Counted from the stretch's first letter, positions 10,375-22,986 are shown. The stretch is DNA of 64,000 bases from Corynespora cassiicola (GCA_022059125.1 JAEUWY010000016.1:496001-560000), one strand, 5' to 3'. Notes: generated by a model from the sequence alone, not told the origin. Made by a program: numbers and translations.

Positions 10375-11370
10375 ATGGAATACGACCCGGAGCTCCGCAT
10401 AACCCTCCTAGGCGCTGGCACCATCGGCCTCAGCTTCGCCGCCTTCCACCTCTCACACCTCCTCTCCCCCTCCCAACTCACAATCTACGATCCCCGCCCC
10501 TCAGCCTCATCCCACATCACCTCCGCGCTCCCCCAATTCTACGGCGACCAACCCATCCCCCTGCCCTTCTCCAAGATAAAGATCGCCTCCACCCTCGCCG
10601 AAGCCGTGCGCGGCGCCCACATCATCCAAGAATCCGGCCCCGAAGACCCGACCCTCAAAGCGGACCTCTGGGCCCAGGTCGAGCTCCACGCCCCCAAGGA
10701 CGCCCTGCTGTGGAGCAGCACGTCCGGCATCCCCGCCTCGGTCCAGAGCTCCCGCATGCACGACAAGACGCGCGTGCTCGTCGTCCACCCCTACAACCCA
10801 CCCCACATCATGCCCTTGCTCGAGCTCGTCCCCGGGCCCGACACCGCCGACGACGTCGTGGCCCGCACGCGCGCGTTTTGGGCGGCCAGGGGCCGCACGC
10901 CCGTCGAGGTGCGCAAGGAGGCGACGGGCTTCGTGGCGAATCGCCTCGCGTTTGCGCTGCTGCGCGAGGCGGTGCATCTGGTCGAGCAGGGCGTGACGAC
11001 GGTCGAGGACCTGGATCGCGTGGTCGAGAGTAGCATGGGTCCGCGGTGGGCGGTTGCGGGGCCCTTCAAGTCGTATCATGCGGGTGGGGGCGCGGGCGGG
11101 CTCGAAGGGTTTTTCAACAACATTGGGGGCACGGTTCAGGCTTGCTGGGATGATGCGGGCAAGGTTAATGTTGGGGGTGGGTGGGAGGAAGACGTTTTTA
11201 GGCAGTGTAGGGAGGTTTATGGGACCGTGGATACGAGCGAGAGGGATCGTATTACGAGGAGATTGCTCGAGGTGTTGGAAGAGGAGAAGGAGAAGAGTGC
11301 GGCCAAGGTCAGAGAGAGTCCCGGCCCGCTGGACACACCGCCCAGGTCGAGAGCCGAGAGTGGAGTATAA
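10375..11370 (+). CDS. 3-hydroxyacyl-CoA dehydrogenase / lambda-crystallin family oxidoreductase
   Basis: 331-residue intronless NAD(P)-dependent dehydrogenase. The N-terminal Rossmann fold has GAGTIG at residues 13-18 and an acidic-ended strand (TIYDPRP). The catalytic region HPYNPPHIMPLLELVPGP resembles the HPxNPP-x-PLxELVP pattern of lambda-crystallin/L-gulonate 3-dehydrogenase more than classical beta-oxidation HADs. The helical C-terminal domain begins around EATGFVANRLAFALLREA, with SMGPRWAVAGPF after it. Likely substrate is a 3-hydroxy acid such as L-gulonate, or a 3-hydroxyacyl-CoA. There is no PTS1, so a cytosolic location is expected. It shares a promoter region with the peroxisomal acyl-CoA ligase, which may mean co-regulation. 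Confidence 0.85.
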   Translation: MEYDPELRITLLGAGTIGLSFAAFHLSHLLSPSQLTIYDPRPSASSHITSALPQFYGDQPIPLPFSKIKIASTLAEAVRGAHIIQESGPEDPTLKADLWAQVELHAPKDALLWSSTSGIPASVQSSRMHDKTRVLVVHPYNPPHIMPLLELVPGPDTADDVVARTRAFWAARGRTPVEVRKEATGFVANRLAFALLREAVHLVEQGVTTVEDLDRVVESSMGPRWAVAGPFKSYHAGGGAGGLEGFFNNIGGTVQACWDDAGKVNVGGGWEEDVFRQCREVYGTVDTSERDRITRRLLEVLEEEKEKSAAKVRESPGPLDTPPRSRAESGV

Positions 11371-12198
11371 GAAGAACGTCTGTGGCTTGGAGATATCGGT
11401 TCCCTTTCGTTTCGTATGGCAAGTATACACCCATATAGATTGTAACACCACAATCACATCCTTGTACCTTGTACATACTCCACAATCTCAACGCCCCCGT
11501 GCCTTGGGCGACATCGCCCGGAGCATGAAGAAGCAATTCGCAAACGAAGCGCTGGCACATTCCATTGCAGAAACAAGATCTTTTCAGATTTGCTTTTCCT
11601 TGTCCGCTTAATCACGGATGGAATTTATCCTAATCAAACACGGATTGATATCCAGCCACCAAGCCAGTCCAAGCCGCAGCCCCGTTGCCAATCCTGACAA
11701 GTCCCCTGTAATCTTGCCAACATAACACCCTCCAAGAGCAATCCTTCTCGGAATCCTAGTAATGAAACAAAAAAATCGACAAAAAAAGGGTATCGGATCG
11801 AAGGTTAATGATAGGAGATTGCTTGCCGTCAGGCCTGATAGAAGTAAAGAACGAGATATTAGAAAGGCAGTAATGGTCTGTAGTTGTAGTAATACCGATG
11901 TCGCGCCTGAGCGCATCCTGTTTCTACGCTCCGAGAGCGGTTCCAAAGAGAGATCAAAGGTGAGTGATAAAATCGAAAGAAGATGATAGAAAGACGTCTG
12001 CAAGCTTACGTAGATACGTTTAGGCATTGTGACGTCAGATCCATGACAGGACTTTTCACAGAACATAAGAGACAGAGAGATGTGGCTGTGGTAGAGACGC
12101 AAGGAGAGAGAGAAACTTTGGCGCGACGCCTGGGGGAAATATGGGCCGTTACACATGCTCGTTGCACGCATGTCCTTCGTGATCCGCGAGCTGACTGT
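11371..12198. other. Convergent intergenic region
   Basis: 828 bp holding the 3' flanks of two convergent genes. It is moderately AT-rich with several A runs (for example AACAAAAAAATCGACAAAAAAAGG near 11763). The open frames here are short or start at non-ATG codons; none is supported. Confidence 0.5.
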
Positions 12199-15100
12199 TT
12201 AGAAGCCGCGGAAGGGATCGTTTGGTTCAGGCATGAAGTCCTCGTACAGTCCTCCGCCACGCTGAGGATCAGTACTGTTACTGCTGCTCCATTGGCTGTT
12301 GCGTCGGCGACGGGCCATCCGTGTCTTGGTCACCAACGCGGTCCGATGGGATCCGTCCTCGTTCATGGCAGAGTCGATGAAGGCCTCCATCCTCACAGTA
12401 CCCATGGCATCGAAAAAGTGCTGGCGTGTAGACGTGCTAGCCTCCGATGTCCTCGTGCTGGTGATGGCACTGTGTGGGTTGTATACCGATGATGGCACAG
12501 ACGGAGGTTGCATCGAGGGATACATGTCCGAAGATCCGGATGAGTACAACGACGGCACTTGCTGTGCAGAGAAGCTTCTATACGGAACACTAGGCGGGGG
12601 AGCACCAGGCCCAGTAGAGCTTCTCTTCCGGCCATGACCATGGTGCGGACCGCGAGGGATACTGGGGGGATCCGCTGAGTCGGGCACAGGTCTTTCGTAC
12701 TGAGCAAGCGAAGGCAACTCAGGCATTGGCTCATGCTGACTCTGATACCTCTGCATGACAGGGTTCGCTTTGCCCTTGGCAAGACGAACCGAGTCACGAA
12801 CGTGTGAGCGACGTAGGGTTGCTCCAGTTGAGCGTTGGGGCAGCTCTTCTACTGGAGGAGGCGCAGGGGGTACCGGTCCCAATTCTGGAATGGGCGAGCT
12901 GGAATGAGCCAGGAACGAGAGCGCCGTCAACCAAAGGTAGTGACGTTCACGAGACACGGTGGTGAATTTGAGTGCACGCGCAGGTGTGAGGATTAGGATG
13001 GACCGGTTGAACAAGGTATCGGCGCCAATGTTTCGGGGCGAAGGAGTGTTGTCGGCAACATCGAGTACAGATTGGATCGTCACTAGATATCAGGTCAGTT
13101 GAATGAACAAATCCACTCGTCACTTGACTCGACTTACATTTACGGCCGCTCTTGCCCATCAGGGCAGTGCCAGTAGTAGGCTGTTTGCTGCTCCACAGGA
13201 CCGATCGTTCGTAAGGCGAGATCCATACCCATCGCTTGTGTCGTACTCCGTTGGTTGCCATAACAGCCTCTTCGCCAGCACGTGCGACATCGGCAGGAGA
13301 CTCGGGTCCACCAAAGGTTTTCCTCTTGCGGACATACTTGTACATCCATTCTCCAACCATGGTGGCGGCAATAGCATCCACTACGCTTGTCTGCTGGCCA
13401 ACGCTTCCCACCGAGCCGTTTCCAGTGTGTCCTGTGTAGGAGGTGTTGGTTGAGAGCTGATGACGGTGGCCAAATTTATGGCCAGCGATCATGTCGTTGG
13501 GCAGCGGCGGGAGGGATGGGCTCTCCGGCATGACGGGTGTGGAAGGCAACGGGGGCGACCGGCTCCGCGTGCGGCCAGATTTTTGAATGACAGCAGCCGA
13601 CCGTACTTTGCGAAGACTGTCTTTGCGTTGATGCTGTCGGGTTCCATACGGCCGCCGGCCGTTGACGCCGCCACTGCTGCGCGGTGTTGGACTCTGTGAG
13701 CCCTCGCTCTTGCTCAGTGGCTTGTTTCGAGAACTGGAACGAGTAGGCACTGGGAAGGGAGGCTTGGGCATGTGCTGGCTCGAGCCAATGCTTCCAAAGC
13801 TGGGGCTCCTTGATCGCATGTGAGCCGATGTTCCATTGTGGATCATGGCTGAGCGTCGAATGCTCGGTTGACGCGTGAGCGTAGTCCGCATTGCCTTGCC
13901 AACTTTAGCAGGTCGCTCGAGGGAGGCGCGACTGGATAATACCTTGCTAGAGCTCACAGAATCCTCAGATGGCCGTGAGGTAGAAACCACCTCCTTGTCT
14001 TCGGGCACAGGGGTAGGTGGATTGTTGAACACCCGACCGTTCTTAAGGTTACGAGAAGACAGCATCGGCGTAGAATACTGTGGCACTCTGTACTCGTCAT
14101 CGCTGAGCTCTCCGTCATGGTCCTCTTCGTCAGAAGATGGACCATCGAAACCGGCAAACAAGCTGCTAGTTCGGAATGGTCGGCTGAGAATGCTATCCTT
14201 CTCGCGAGACAAAGGACCGTTGTCATTGTTGCCTGGGTAGCGATCCTCGATCTTCCTCTCTGCGGCTTTCTCGAGCAGGGCCAGCAGATCTTGTCGAGCA
14301 GTTGGCACCGTCCCAGATTTTTCCGATGCGCTCGAGGAGCCGGGCTGATGGGAATCCTTCCTGGCAGCAGCACCAGTTGGCCGCTCCTGTCCAGGCTCCG
14401 GCGTTCCCGGCTTGGACGTAATGGACGACGGTTGCAAATGTGGTGGGAGCTTGGCCAGGCGCTTGTCGATTCGGATGGGTTCGGTTTGCATGCCAGTCGA
14501 GCGTGTTGATCCGGGCATGTCGCTCGATGTTTGTGTGGACATGCTCTTCGTGCCGGGAGGAAGGATCGGTTCCTTCGGAGACGGTGGGGCTGATGTAGGG
14601 GCGTGGATAGCGATGGAGGGAATAGGAATCGGGAGTGGAGGAGGGGCGCGCTTTGGCGGAGTCGACCTGATGTCGGCCTCGGCCACAGGCTTGGTCTCTG
14701 TCTGGGTTTGGATTTCGGCCTGCGATTCAACCGGCGCGTCAGTCTGCGTAGAGACGGAGGCCACTTCAGGCTTTTCAACGGGAGAAATGGGAGATTGGGG
14801 CGCTGGAATGATGATCTTGGGAGTAGCAGGCGGGCTCAATGGTTGTTCAACTGTTTGCGACGAAGTGGAGGTCATCACACGGGGTGACGCAGCAGCAGGG
14901 GGGTGCTGGAGAACACCAAAGGGAACAGACACGCGCTTGCGGCTCTGGTTCGCTTCAATCTCCGAGATAGAGGTCGTGCTGTCATTGAGCTTGGATGGGG
15001 TTGGCTCCTCGGCCGTAGTGGGTCGGACAGGCGACGAAGGTGGAGAGGGCTGTACGCCTGTGTCAACATACTGCGGTCTCGAAGGAGGGAAAACCAAAGT

Positions 15101-16285
15101 CAACTCTGGCCGGGCAACTGTGATCGAGGACCTGGCCGTTGCGTAGACCGATTTGGATGGCTCCGACTCCGATGCAGCGGGAAGGATATCCCTGTTGGAC
15201 TGCTGGCCCTCGTTGCTCAATCCGAGGATACGTTTTGCTTTTTCATCTTGACACATGGACTGTCGCGATTCTAGTGCTCTCCTCGCCCTCATTTCATTCT
15301 CCGGGAAATCATCGGAGTCGAGCTCCAGCTCGCCAAAGTCTTCCTCTTCCTCATCGAACACCAGCTCGTCTGCCAGGCTGAGGCCGTTTGATCGGCCAGG
15401 GCCTTCTGAGCCGGTTCCGCTCATCAATGACATCCGGTATCCGCGCCCAATGCTGCGAAAGCTGCCGTTGCTGAGGTTCCTTGAGTGGCGCGCAAAACGA
15501 GTCGACGCTCGCCGCGGAGACGAGCGTACACTAGCGGTGTCACTTTCATGACCAACCCCACTGTCCCGCGTGTTATCCTCGCCTTCGCTATCCATACCAG
15601 CCTCTTCGCGTGCAGCTTCCTGCATGGCGATTTCGTCAAGCAGCATCTTCAGTCGGGCTTCGGAGATGTGGACGCGTCGCTCAAGCGTCCGTTTCTCTCC
15701 GGCCCATGTCTCCTTCTCTCGGGCCCACATGTCGTGAACACGAGTCGAGTCATCTTCCTGCCCTTTCAACTTCTTCTGTGCAGCGTCTAGCTTCTCGCGT
15801 AGGTCTGCATTTGCCTTCTTGGCCTCGTCCCTCTCCCCGGCAATCTCTTCCAGGGCCGAGAGGGTACCATTCTCGAGCTGCTGGAGATGGCGTTTCACGG
15901 CTCGACTCTCCTTTGTCGTGGAAGAGAGCTGGCTTGTCAACGAGTCGTTCTCACTCCGCGTCGTGTGCAGATTAGTCTCCAAATCTTCGATGAATTTGTG
16001 CTTCGAATCCAGTTCACGGCGCAGGGAAAGAATTTCGGAAACAAGGGAAGCATGCAAGGTCGGGGTAAACCTCCTGGGATCCAAGGGAGAGATTTCCTCG
16101 TCGTTGGCGATTATTTCGTTCTCTTGGGGGTCCGGAGGGTAGGGCGCTGGCGAACCAATGTCACTGACGGGTGAGCCATACCGCGAGGTCCTCCTGGATA
16201 GCGAGTGATATGGGGTGTCAGACGGTGGAGGCAATGGCTGGCTGCTCATGAACGCCTCGTTGTCGGAGTAGTATTCGTTAGCCAT
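12199..16285 (-). CDS. NUM1/ApsA/Mcp5-type cortical anchor with C-terminal PH domain
   Basis: Two exons, 16285-13138 and 13082-12199, 1,343 residues. Proteins of this family sit at the cell cortex, bind phosphoinositides through the PH domain and anchor dynein and mitochondria for nuclear migration. Residues about 75-225 form coiled coils. A long Ser/Pro/Thr-rich disordered middle follows, with repeated TSSQTVE / VSTQTDAP / MSTQTSSD motifs. The PH domain starts at MVGEWMYKYVRKRKTFG (residue 976), continues with RHKRWVWISPYERSVLWSSKQP, and after the intron ends in FTTVSRERHYLWLTALSFLAHS. This is the Mcp5_PH signature. The intron (13083-13137, 55 nt) has a GTAAGT donor and falls inside the PH domain. 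It is shorter than Aspergillus ApsA. The ATG starts MANEYYSDNEAF. Confidence 0.9.
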
Positions 16286-19200
16286 CTTTTTGATAGGTGG
16301 CTAGGTCTCCTGGAGACAATTCATGTACAATGATAATCTTCTTCTCTTTCCAGAACCACAACCAAGTGGTACTGATGCGATATGGGGTCTAATACATGCC
16401 TGTAGCCCAGGTCAGACGGGATCGATTAGGATGGCAGACGGGGAGTATCTCAGGGGAGGGCGGGTCGTATGCGACTGCGCCAGCCCGGGACCTGGACCGG
16501 TTGAAGTACAACCCGCAGTCCTGCCCGAGCGTCTAGAACCACGTCGGACGATGTGTGCCTCAGACCGAAACCACGTACCGGTATAAAAATATGTACAGGC
16601 GCGAAAGTGGAACAGTCGATTCCGCACTCCTGGGAGAGTGGATACGGGGATACCGATTGGATGTGCCGGTAGCCCTCGTTCGTTTTCAACCACAAAGGTT
16701 ACAATGCTCAAGAAATGTTAAACTGCGACAGCGATCAGCAAGAGGTGCAATGACGACGACGCGCCAGTCGGGTGAGGCAGATGCGATGGGCTTGCCCGGC
16801 CCTGTGGGTATTTGTGCCGGACTTACATGCTATGAAAATGATTGACTTGTGCAGGATTGGACGGCAGCGACTCTCGGAACTGGTGGATGAAGCAATTGAA
16901 ACTGAGCTACCACAGTTGCGGGGCCAAAAGCAGATGCAGTGCGGGAAAGAAGAAACGTGGGAGGCGGATAGTATACAAAACAACAGCGATTAGGAGAGTA
17001 GTATAGAGAGAGGAAGGTGGTGAGAGGGCTTCCTGGCGCGTTCTCAAGAGCCCTGGAGCGGAGGAGAAGAAGAGGATCAGGGACAGACGGGGGGAGACCT
17101 GGGCATGAATGTGCTGATCCGCAGGTGCGTTCATGCACAGCTTCGCTCGGGACCCAGTTGAAAGCCTGCGGGCCCTGGCTCTGGGGAGACGGGCCACAAG
17201 CAACGGGCATGGGCCGTACGGCAGCGACGAATGAAGCCAATTGACCCCATATCAAATTTGTTTTGTCCCCAAATGCACTTGGGTTATGCAGTCCCCGGCT
17301 AGCGAGCGCGCAGCGCGGCGCACAGGCTGCGCCCTGCATAGGCCGGGGGCCCCGTCGACAGGGAAGCTCTCGATTGGAGCAAGACTGTTGAGTTTCCCCT
17401 ATTTTGGCGGCTTCATTGGCTCGCGGGCACCGCTCCAACGCAGCCGTTCCGTGCGGTGCAGCGGCCGCAGCGAATGCAGGCGCGCGAGGACAGAAATTGA
17501 CACGGCGACAAATGCCCGAGCGCGCCAGTGGCCAGGGTGTGTGGGATGGCGAGTCCTTCGGAGCGTGCACGCCTGTTATACTGCTACGATACGATGGAGG
17601 GCCGGGGCCAATGGCCAGCATCGAGGGTCCAGCGGTCCAGCGGTCCAGCCAACACGCACGGGGGGCGGCGGGCGACGGGCGACGGCAGCCAGCAGCAGAC
17701 GGCAGACGTGTGATGGGAGTGTGACGAGCACAGCAGCACGCCGTCGTCGCCACGGCCGCGGCGGTGCAACGGCTGGCCTCCGCCGCCCGTGGGTTGACGG
17801 GAAATGTTCGACTCCAGCCCTCTTGTTGCATGTTGCGAAATGAGGGCGAGCCCGATGAGCGCTCAGCAGCAGAAAGCTTCGGCGGCGCTCCCCCATCCAC
17901 AGCCGTTTCGACGCTACAAAGAGGACCGCCACGGTGATAGGAGACCGTGCTGGGGCCCAAGGTTTCAGCCTCCTTTCCGCGCCGCATTGAGCCCGCGCGT
18001 TTGCCCGCTTGGGGCCCGACGGACGGGAGACGTGATCCAGTCGCGATCCTTGGCCTGGGGGGCTTTGCGGCTTGCAACCTGCAATTCGCACTGCTCGCAC
18101 TGCTCGCGGAGCAGTCCAGTCCCGCGCCAGCCGTTCGCTGCTAGGCTGGCGCTGGCTGATGATGGCTGCTGGGGCCTCCGCTGCCCTCGGACTCGACCGT
18201 CGTCCCGCCGGCCAGCAGCCTAGCAGCAGTTATTCCTGGCCTCAACATTGCAAGTACCGCCCCGGCTGCGCCGTACATGGCACTGGTTTCGCGCCTGGGG
18301 GACCTGTGCCGTGTGTATGTGTGTGTGTGTGTACATCGGCATCTCAGCCATGCTCTGGCCTGCTGGCCTCCTGGCGACTGCGGAGGCCACGACGCCGCAC
18401 GCCGTGCTATATCTTCATGCTATAGCGCGAGCGAGTCCCGCAAAGGGTCTAGCAAGGACCTCTGGACTGCCTGTTTGGTAGGCACAGTGGGCTCAGGCTC
18501 TGGCGAATCCGTGCAGCAGCGTCGCTCGAGTCGATGGAGCTAGAGATCGACGAACTGAATTCCCGCATGCGGCGCCGCTCAGGACTTGAACATGACGTCC
18601 CGCTCCCTAGCGGGCTAGCGGACGAGCAGAGGAGATGGGTAGGGAGACAGTGGCCTGCAGCGCGCACCGAAAGAGGGCCTGGCGGGCTGGCGGGCTCGCA
18701 GAAGGGGCCAGCCGAGGACTCGGTGCTGCGTCGGCATCACTACCGGCCAGCAGACGGGAGCAGCAGGGCCAGCAGGGCAGGGCAGGCAGGAGTGTGCGAG
18801 CTCCGTGGTGCGAGTCTTGCCAGACAGAGGGGTGGAGGGTCGAGCATTGTCGAGCATGGCCAGGTCGAGGATGGGATGCAGAGTCAAGGACCTTGCTGCC
18901 AATAGCCTCGCGCCCAAGGCGCCTGCCCAAAACGCGAGGGCCGATACCGCCTGCTCGACGCAGCCCTATTCATCCCTCGCGGCGCGAGGAGGCTGCAGGT
19001 ATACAAGTCTGGCGTCAGGCCGTCCCCTTGGACTCGATTGCATTTATTGATCTTCAGCTTGTCGCGCAGATGCCGCGCATCATACGTCGTGTGTCTGTCA
19101 GTCAGGCAGATGGCAGCACGCCGGGGGGCACGCCGCACGCGAGATAGGCCCCCTGCATCTCCTCCACGCGCATGCCTCAGGCCCAACCCCCCAAGACTTG

Positions 19201-19897
19201 CTGTTCGCCAACCTCTGCGCAAACCTTAGGTAAGTCGACATCCAACCTAGTCGCCCGTCCAGCGTCCGGGTGACGACGACAGCGACGACAGCGACGACAG
19301 CCTCATCTCGTCCCATCTCATCTCGGCCGCCGCGCCAGAACCTTCGCGTCTTCCCCTGGCTTGGCGCGCCTCCATCAAGATGAAAAGGCCGGAGTCGAGG
19401 GGGATGGTGATGACAGCGGACCAAGGCCTACGCGTGCACATGGCATGGCCTGACGCTCGGTCGTTCTCGATACTCGACTACCTTGGCCGTTGTGCGGAAT
19501 TTTTTTTAAACCCCGTCCAGTAACCCGGTCAGCATCCCTTGCTCGCGATGCTGTTTGAGGCCAACGTCGTCAAGCGAGCCATTGCTTTTCGGGGGGACGA
19601 CGCGCCCCCTCGCGTTCCTGACTCGGAGATCACGCCCTCTGCCTAGGCTCCGTCTTCAGCCTCCTGGTGCTGCTATCCATGGCTCCCTCTAGCCCAGGGT
19701 GCGGTGCGGTGCGATGCGGTGCGGTGCGATGTGGGTAGCTACGCTGGGTACGCTGGGTACGCTGGGCACGCTTGGGCCCAATCGGGGGGGTGCGCACGTG
19801 ACGCCCAAGCGAGGGCTGCCCGCAGTGGAGGCAACGAAGAAATTTTGGGCATTGGGGGAGCATCACGCCCATAGCACAACCACATCGCATTTGCAAA
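16286..19897. other. 3.6 kb GC-rich gene desert between divergent genes
   Basis: No gene I can support. This is the shared upstream region of the NUM1-like gene (-) and CNS1 (+). Long frames exist (for example minus 16830-18077, plus 18635-19147) but are Arg/Ala/Pro/Ser-rich shadows of GC-rich DNA without family features. An ATG frame at 18534 begins with a charged, protein-like stretch (MELEIDELNSRMRRRSG) but soon degenerates. Short tandem units occur at 17625-17650 (GGTCCAGC), 18311-18333 (GT) and 19695-19770 (GGTGCGATGC- and GGGTACGCT-type). Long 5' leaders or a non-coding transcript are possible. Confidence 0.5.
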
Positions 19898-21313
19898 ATG
19901 GCACAAGAGTCAATCCTGCCGAAATACGTTCCCCAGGCGACGGCCGATCTGCCGCCCGCCATGGCCGAGATCAAGTCGCAGAGCGTCGACGAGGTCATCA
20001 AGGAAATGAGCCGCATGCCGCTGTTCATGACCACCCTAGACGAGACCGACGGCGAGGGCGGCGAAAACGTGGCCCTCGAGGCCCTCAAGGCTCTTGCCTA
20101 CGAAGGCACACGGACTGAGGTGGCGGAGAATTTCCGACAGCAAGGAAACGAGTGCGCCCGCGCAAAGCAGTGGGCTGATGCGAAGGAATTTTACGACAAA
20201 GCAATAGCCGCGTTGAAAGCTCCACCCCAATCTCCGGATCCAGAAGACGGCCCTCCCGTCATCGAGGTGGTCGAGGTCGACGAGCAGGACGAGGCAAAGA
20301 AAGAGAAGGAAATCGAGGAGGCTTGCTACGTCAATCGAGCACTGTGCAACCTCGAGAAGAGTAAGTGCGGAACATGGGCTGCTATCCGTGGTTGTAGTCT
20401 TGATTGCAGTCTTGATCGCGCTCCGTCCCAAGAATCTCGCCCTCAACTTTGTGTTGCATTTATGAACTCGTCCATTCTCCTGCCTCGCCCTCTGACACTT
20501 CACATCTCGGCCCTGTTCTGCGTCATCCAGTCACTTGTCACTTGCTGCCCCTTTCTCTAGCAGCCTCATTTTCATCCTGGCCCGGCGAGGCTGACTTGCT
20601 CAGAAAACTACCGGTCCTGCATACACGATTGCGCATCAACATTGCGCATCAACCCCAGCAACATCAAGGCCCTCTACCGCTCAGGGACGGCCTGCCTCGC
20701 ACTCGACAAATTACCCGAAGCCTCAGATGCGTGCAAACGCGGACTTGACCTGGACCCGTCCAATGGGCCCCTCAAGGCCCTCTCCACCAAAATCTCGGCC
20801 CGGCAAGCCTACATCGAATCCGTCGAGAAGGCGCGGCGAGAGCGCGAGGAGAAGGCAGCCTCAGAGGAAGCAACGCTCAAACTAGCGCTGCGAAGCAGGA
20901 ACATTCCGACAAAGTCGACGGACCAGGCTCCGGACCTAGAGGACGCCGCCATCAAGCTCTCTAACCCCTTGGACCCTAGCTCGACCCTCACCTTCCCCGT
21001 CATTCTGCTCTATCCCACCCACTCACAGTCCGACTTCATCAAGGCCTTCTCCGAGACGGAGAGGCTAGGCCAACACCTCGACTACATCTTCCCTCTGCCG
21101 TGGGACACGGAGCACGAGTACACGGCCGAGGAGGTCGAGGCGTACATGGAGACGTCAGCCGGCGGCTTGATAAAGGTGGGGAAGAAGATGAGCTTAGGCA
21201 AAGTGCTGGGCAGTGGCAAATGCGAAATTGTCGACGGGCTGGTCCGAATGAGCATTGTGCCCAAATCTCGGGCAGCAGCCTGGATCGAAGAGTTCAAGAA
21301 GCGGAGAGGGTGA
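19898..21313 (+). CDS. CNS1: Hsp90/Hsp70 co-chaperone Cns1 (TTC4 homologue)
   Basis: Two exons, 19898-20360 and 20604-21313, 390 residues. Cns1 is an essential TPR co-chaperone that binds the C-termini of Hsp90 and Hsp70 and supports translation elongation factor folding in yeast. The N-terminal signature MSRMPLFMTTLDET is characteristic of Cns1/TTC4. Three TPR repeats span about residues 75-205 (RQQGNECARAKQWADAKEFYDKAI; CYVNRALCNLEKKNYRSCIHDC; INPSNIKALYRSGTACLALDK). A charged helix and the C-terminal wheel domain (PWDTEHEYTAEEVEAYMET...GLVRMSIVPK) follow. The 243-nt intron (20361-20603, GTAAGT...CTCAG) interrupts the second TPR; splicing restores LEKKNYRSC. This is long for an intron in this window. 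Confidence 0.92.
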
Positions 21314-21455
21314 AGCAAAGTCGGAACCCGTGTTGCATTCGGCAAGCCTAGCTAGGTAGGTCTCCGTGTGAGCGACGGCGGGGAAGACGAGGCTTTGATG
21401 TGCCACGACAGCAGAGTTGCACTCGTCCAGGGACGTACATGTGTACATGTGGAGG

Positions 21456-21457
<2 letters not shown>

Positions 21458-21487
<30 letters not shown>
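21458..21487. repeat. (CAG)n trinucleotide repeat
   Basis: Eight CAG units followed by CAA CAG, about 150 bp downstream of the CNS1 stop. It is non-coding in the models given here. Confidence 0.9.
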
Positions 21488-22597
21488 TCAGGAAGGTGGT
21501 ACAATCCATCTCCACACGAGCAGCCCCCGAAGCGCACACAGATGCCGCATAATCACATGCCGCAAGAAATCATGTCGCTACGGCCGAACTCAGCCTTTTT
21601 TTTTATTCATTTTGCCTCCCAAGCAAGCCAATCAGTCAGCCATCCATCACTCATCTTATCGTCGTGACCACGCGTAGCTCCGCCCACTCCCAGTCCCACT
21701 CCGTATCAATCAGCAAACCCATGCATGCCTTCCATCGCTTACGGATAAACCGCCGCTTCCCGCCCGAACCCCCCCGTCGTGCCCAACCTGCACGACAGAG
21801 TGCAGAGAGATAATAATAAAAACCGGTAGCAGCAAGAGAGGGGAATAGAAAAAAGAAATGAGGCCAAAATTGGGAGAGTGGAGTAGACGGAGGATCTCCA
21901 GCTGCACCGCCCACCAGAAGCAGCGCGCCACAACCCCACAAATGTATCTGGCAGCATTGAGCCAGGCAAATCCCTCGTGCTTCCCGCCTGCTTCCCGCCT
22001 GTCACTTCTGTCACTTCTGTCACTCGGCTCCACAGACCGGCACCTGGCTAGGTGCCTGCCTGTCTGCCGTCGGGCCTGATGTCGGGAGCACGAGGTAGCA
22101 CTTCTCACCAGTCATGGCAGGCTAAATTGGCCCTTTCGGCCGCAGAGAGAGGGAGGAAGCGAGAATCACAGCCAGTCACCCTCCTCGCGCCTTCGGCCTC
22201 GGTTCCAAAATCCCGGTACCTGGCCTGGCCGCGTCCCCGTTTTATGCGCAAATTAAGACGTGCCGTTCGTCACATCTGCCTCCCCACACATCATCACATC
22301 ACACGCCGTGGGTGCATGCATGGCTGGCTGGCTGGCTGGCCGGCTGACCGAGCGCGCGTGGGCCTCGCTGTCGTTGATACCCAAAAGACCATGCGCGGCG
22401 GACATAGGCACGCAATTAAAACATGGCAAATCCCGATTTATACGGGGGGAGAAGAGAGAGAAGGGTACGTGTTTCAGGCGGATCGTTGCATAGTTCCCCG
22501 GCCGGAATTCCGAAAGGGGGGGAAGGGAGAGTCGACGAATCGATGTATGGAGGGAAGGGAGGGAGCGTTGATTAACTGATCAACCACACCCACCTCC

Positions 22598-22627
22598 CCA
22601 TCGCCATCGCCATCGCCATCGCCATCA
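22598..22627. repeat. (ATCGCC)n hexanucleotide repeat
   Basis: About four and a half copies of ATCGCC with a trailing ATCATCGG, in the CNS1/F-box convergent spacer. Confidence 0.85.
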
Positions 22628-22740
22628 TCGGTCGCGAAAACACGCACCGCACCGTATGTGAGCTCCCTAGACAGATAAGCACCGCATGCGCGCCCCGGCC
22701 GAGCTAATGCAGGTACCCCTCCCCTTCTGCCCACACTACA

Positions 22741-22760
22741 GTGCGTGCGTGCGTGCGTGC
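22741..22760. repeat. (GTGC)n tetranucleotide repeat
   Basis: Five perfect GTGC units in the same intergenic spacer. Confidence 0.85.
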
Positions 22761-22952
22761 AGCAGTACACCACCGCCTGCCTACCTACCCTACCCTACCC
22801 ACCACCCCGTCCACACCAAGATAGATGCATCTAGCCGCCGCGCCCGGCTGCTTGCTCGCTCGCAACCGAGGAATCGCCATTCACGACCCGCCACGCGGAG
22901 CCAGTCGTGCGGCCATGTTCATTCGCATGCATTGCATTGCATGTGCAGCGGG

Positions 22953-22986
22953 TAGGCAGGCAGGCAGGCGGGCGGGCGGGCGGGCA
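22953..22986. repeat. (GGCA)n-(GGGC)n compound repeat
   Basis: GGCA units run directly into GGGC units, a compound tetranucleotide repeat. Confidence 0.8.

Noticed and set aside
10507..11457. 316-residue minus-strand frame over the dehydrogenase gene
   Set aside because: Antisense of a clearly recognised enzyme; Gly/Arg/Asp composition from GC-rich codons.
16830..18077. 415-residue minus-strand frame in the gene desert
   Set aside because: No domain, Arg/Ala/Pro/Ser-rich, and composition fits GC-rich non-coding DNA; starts at a poor position.
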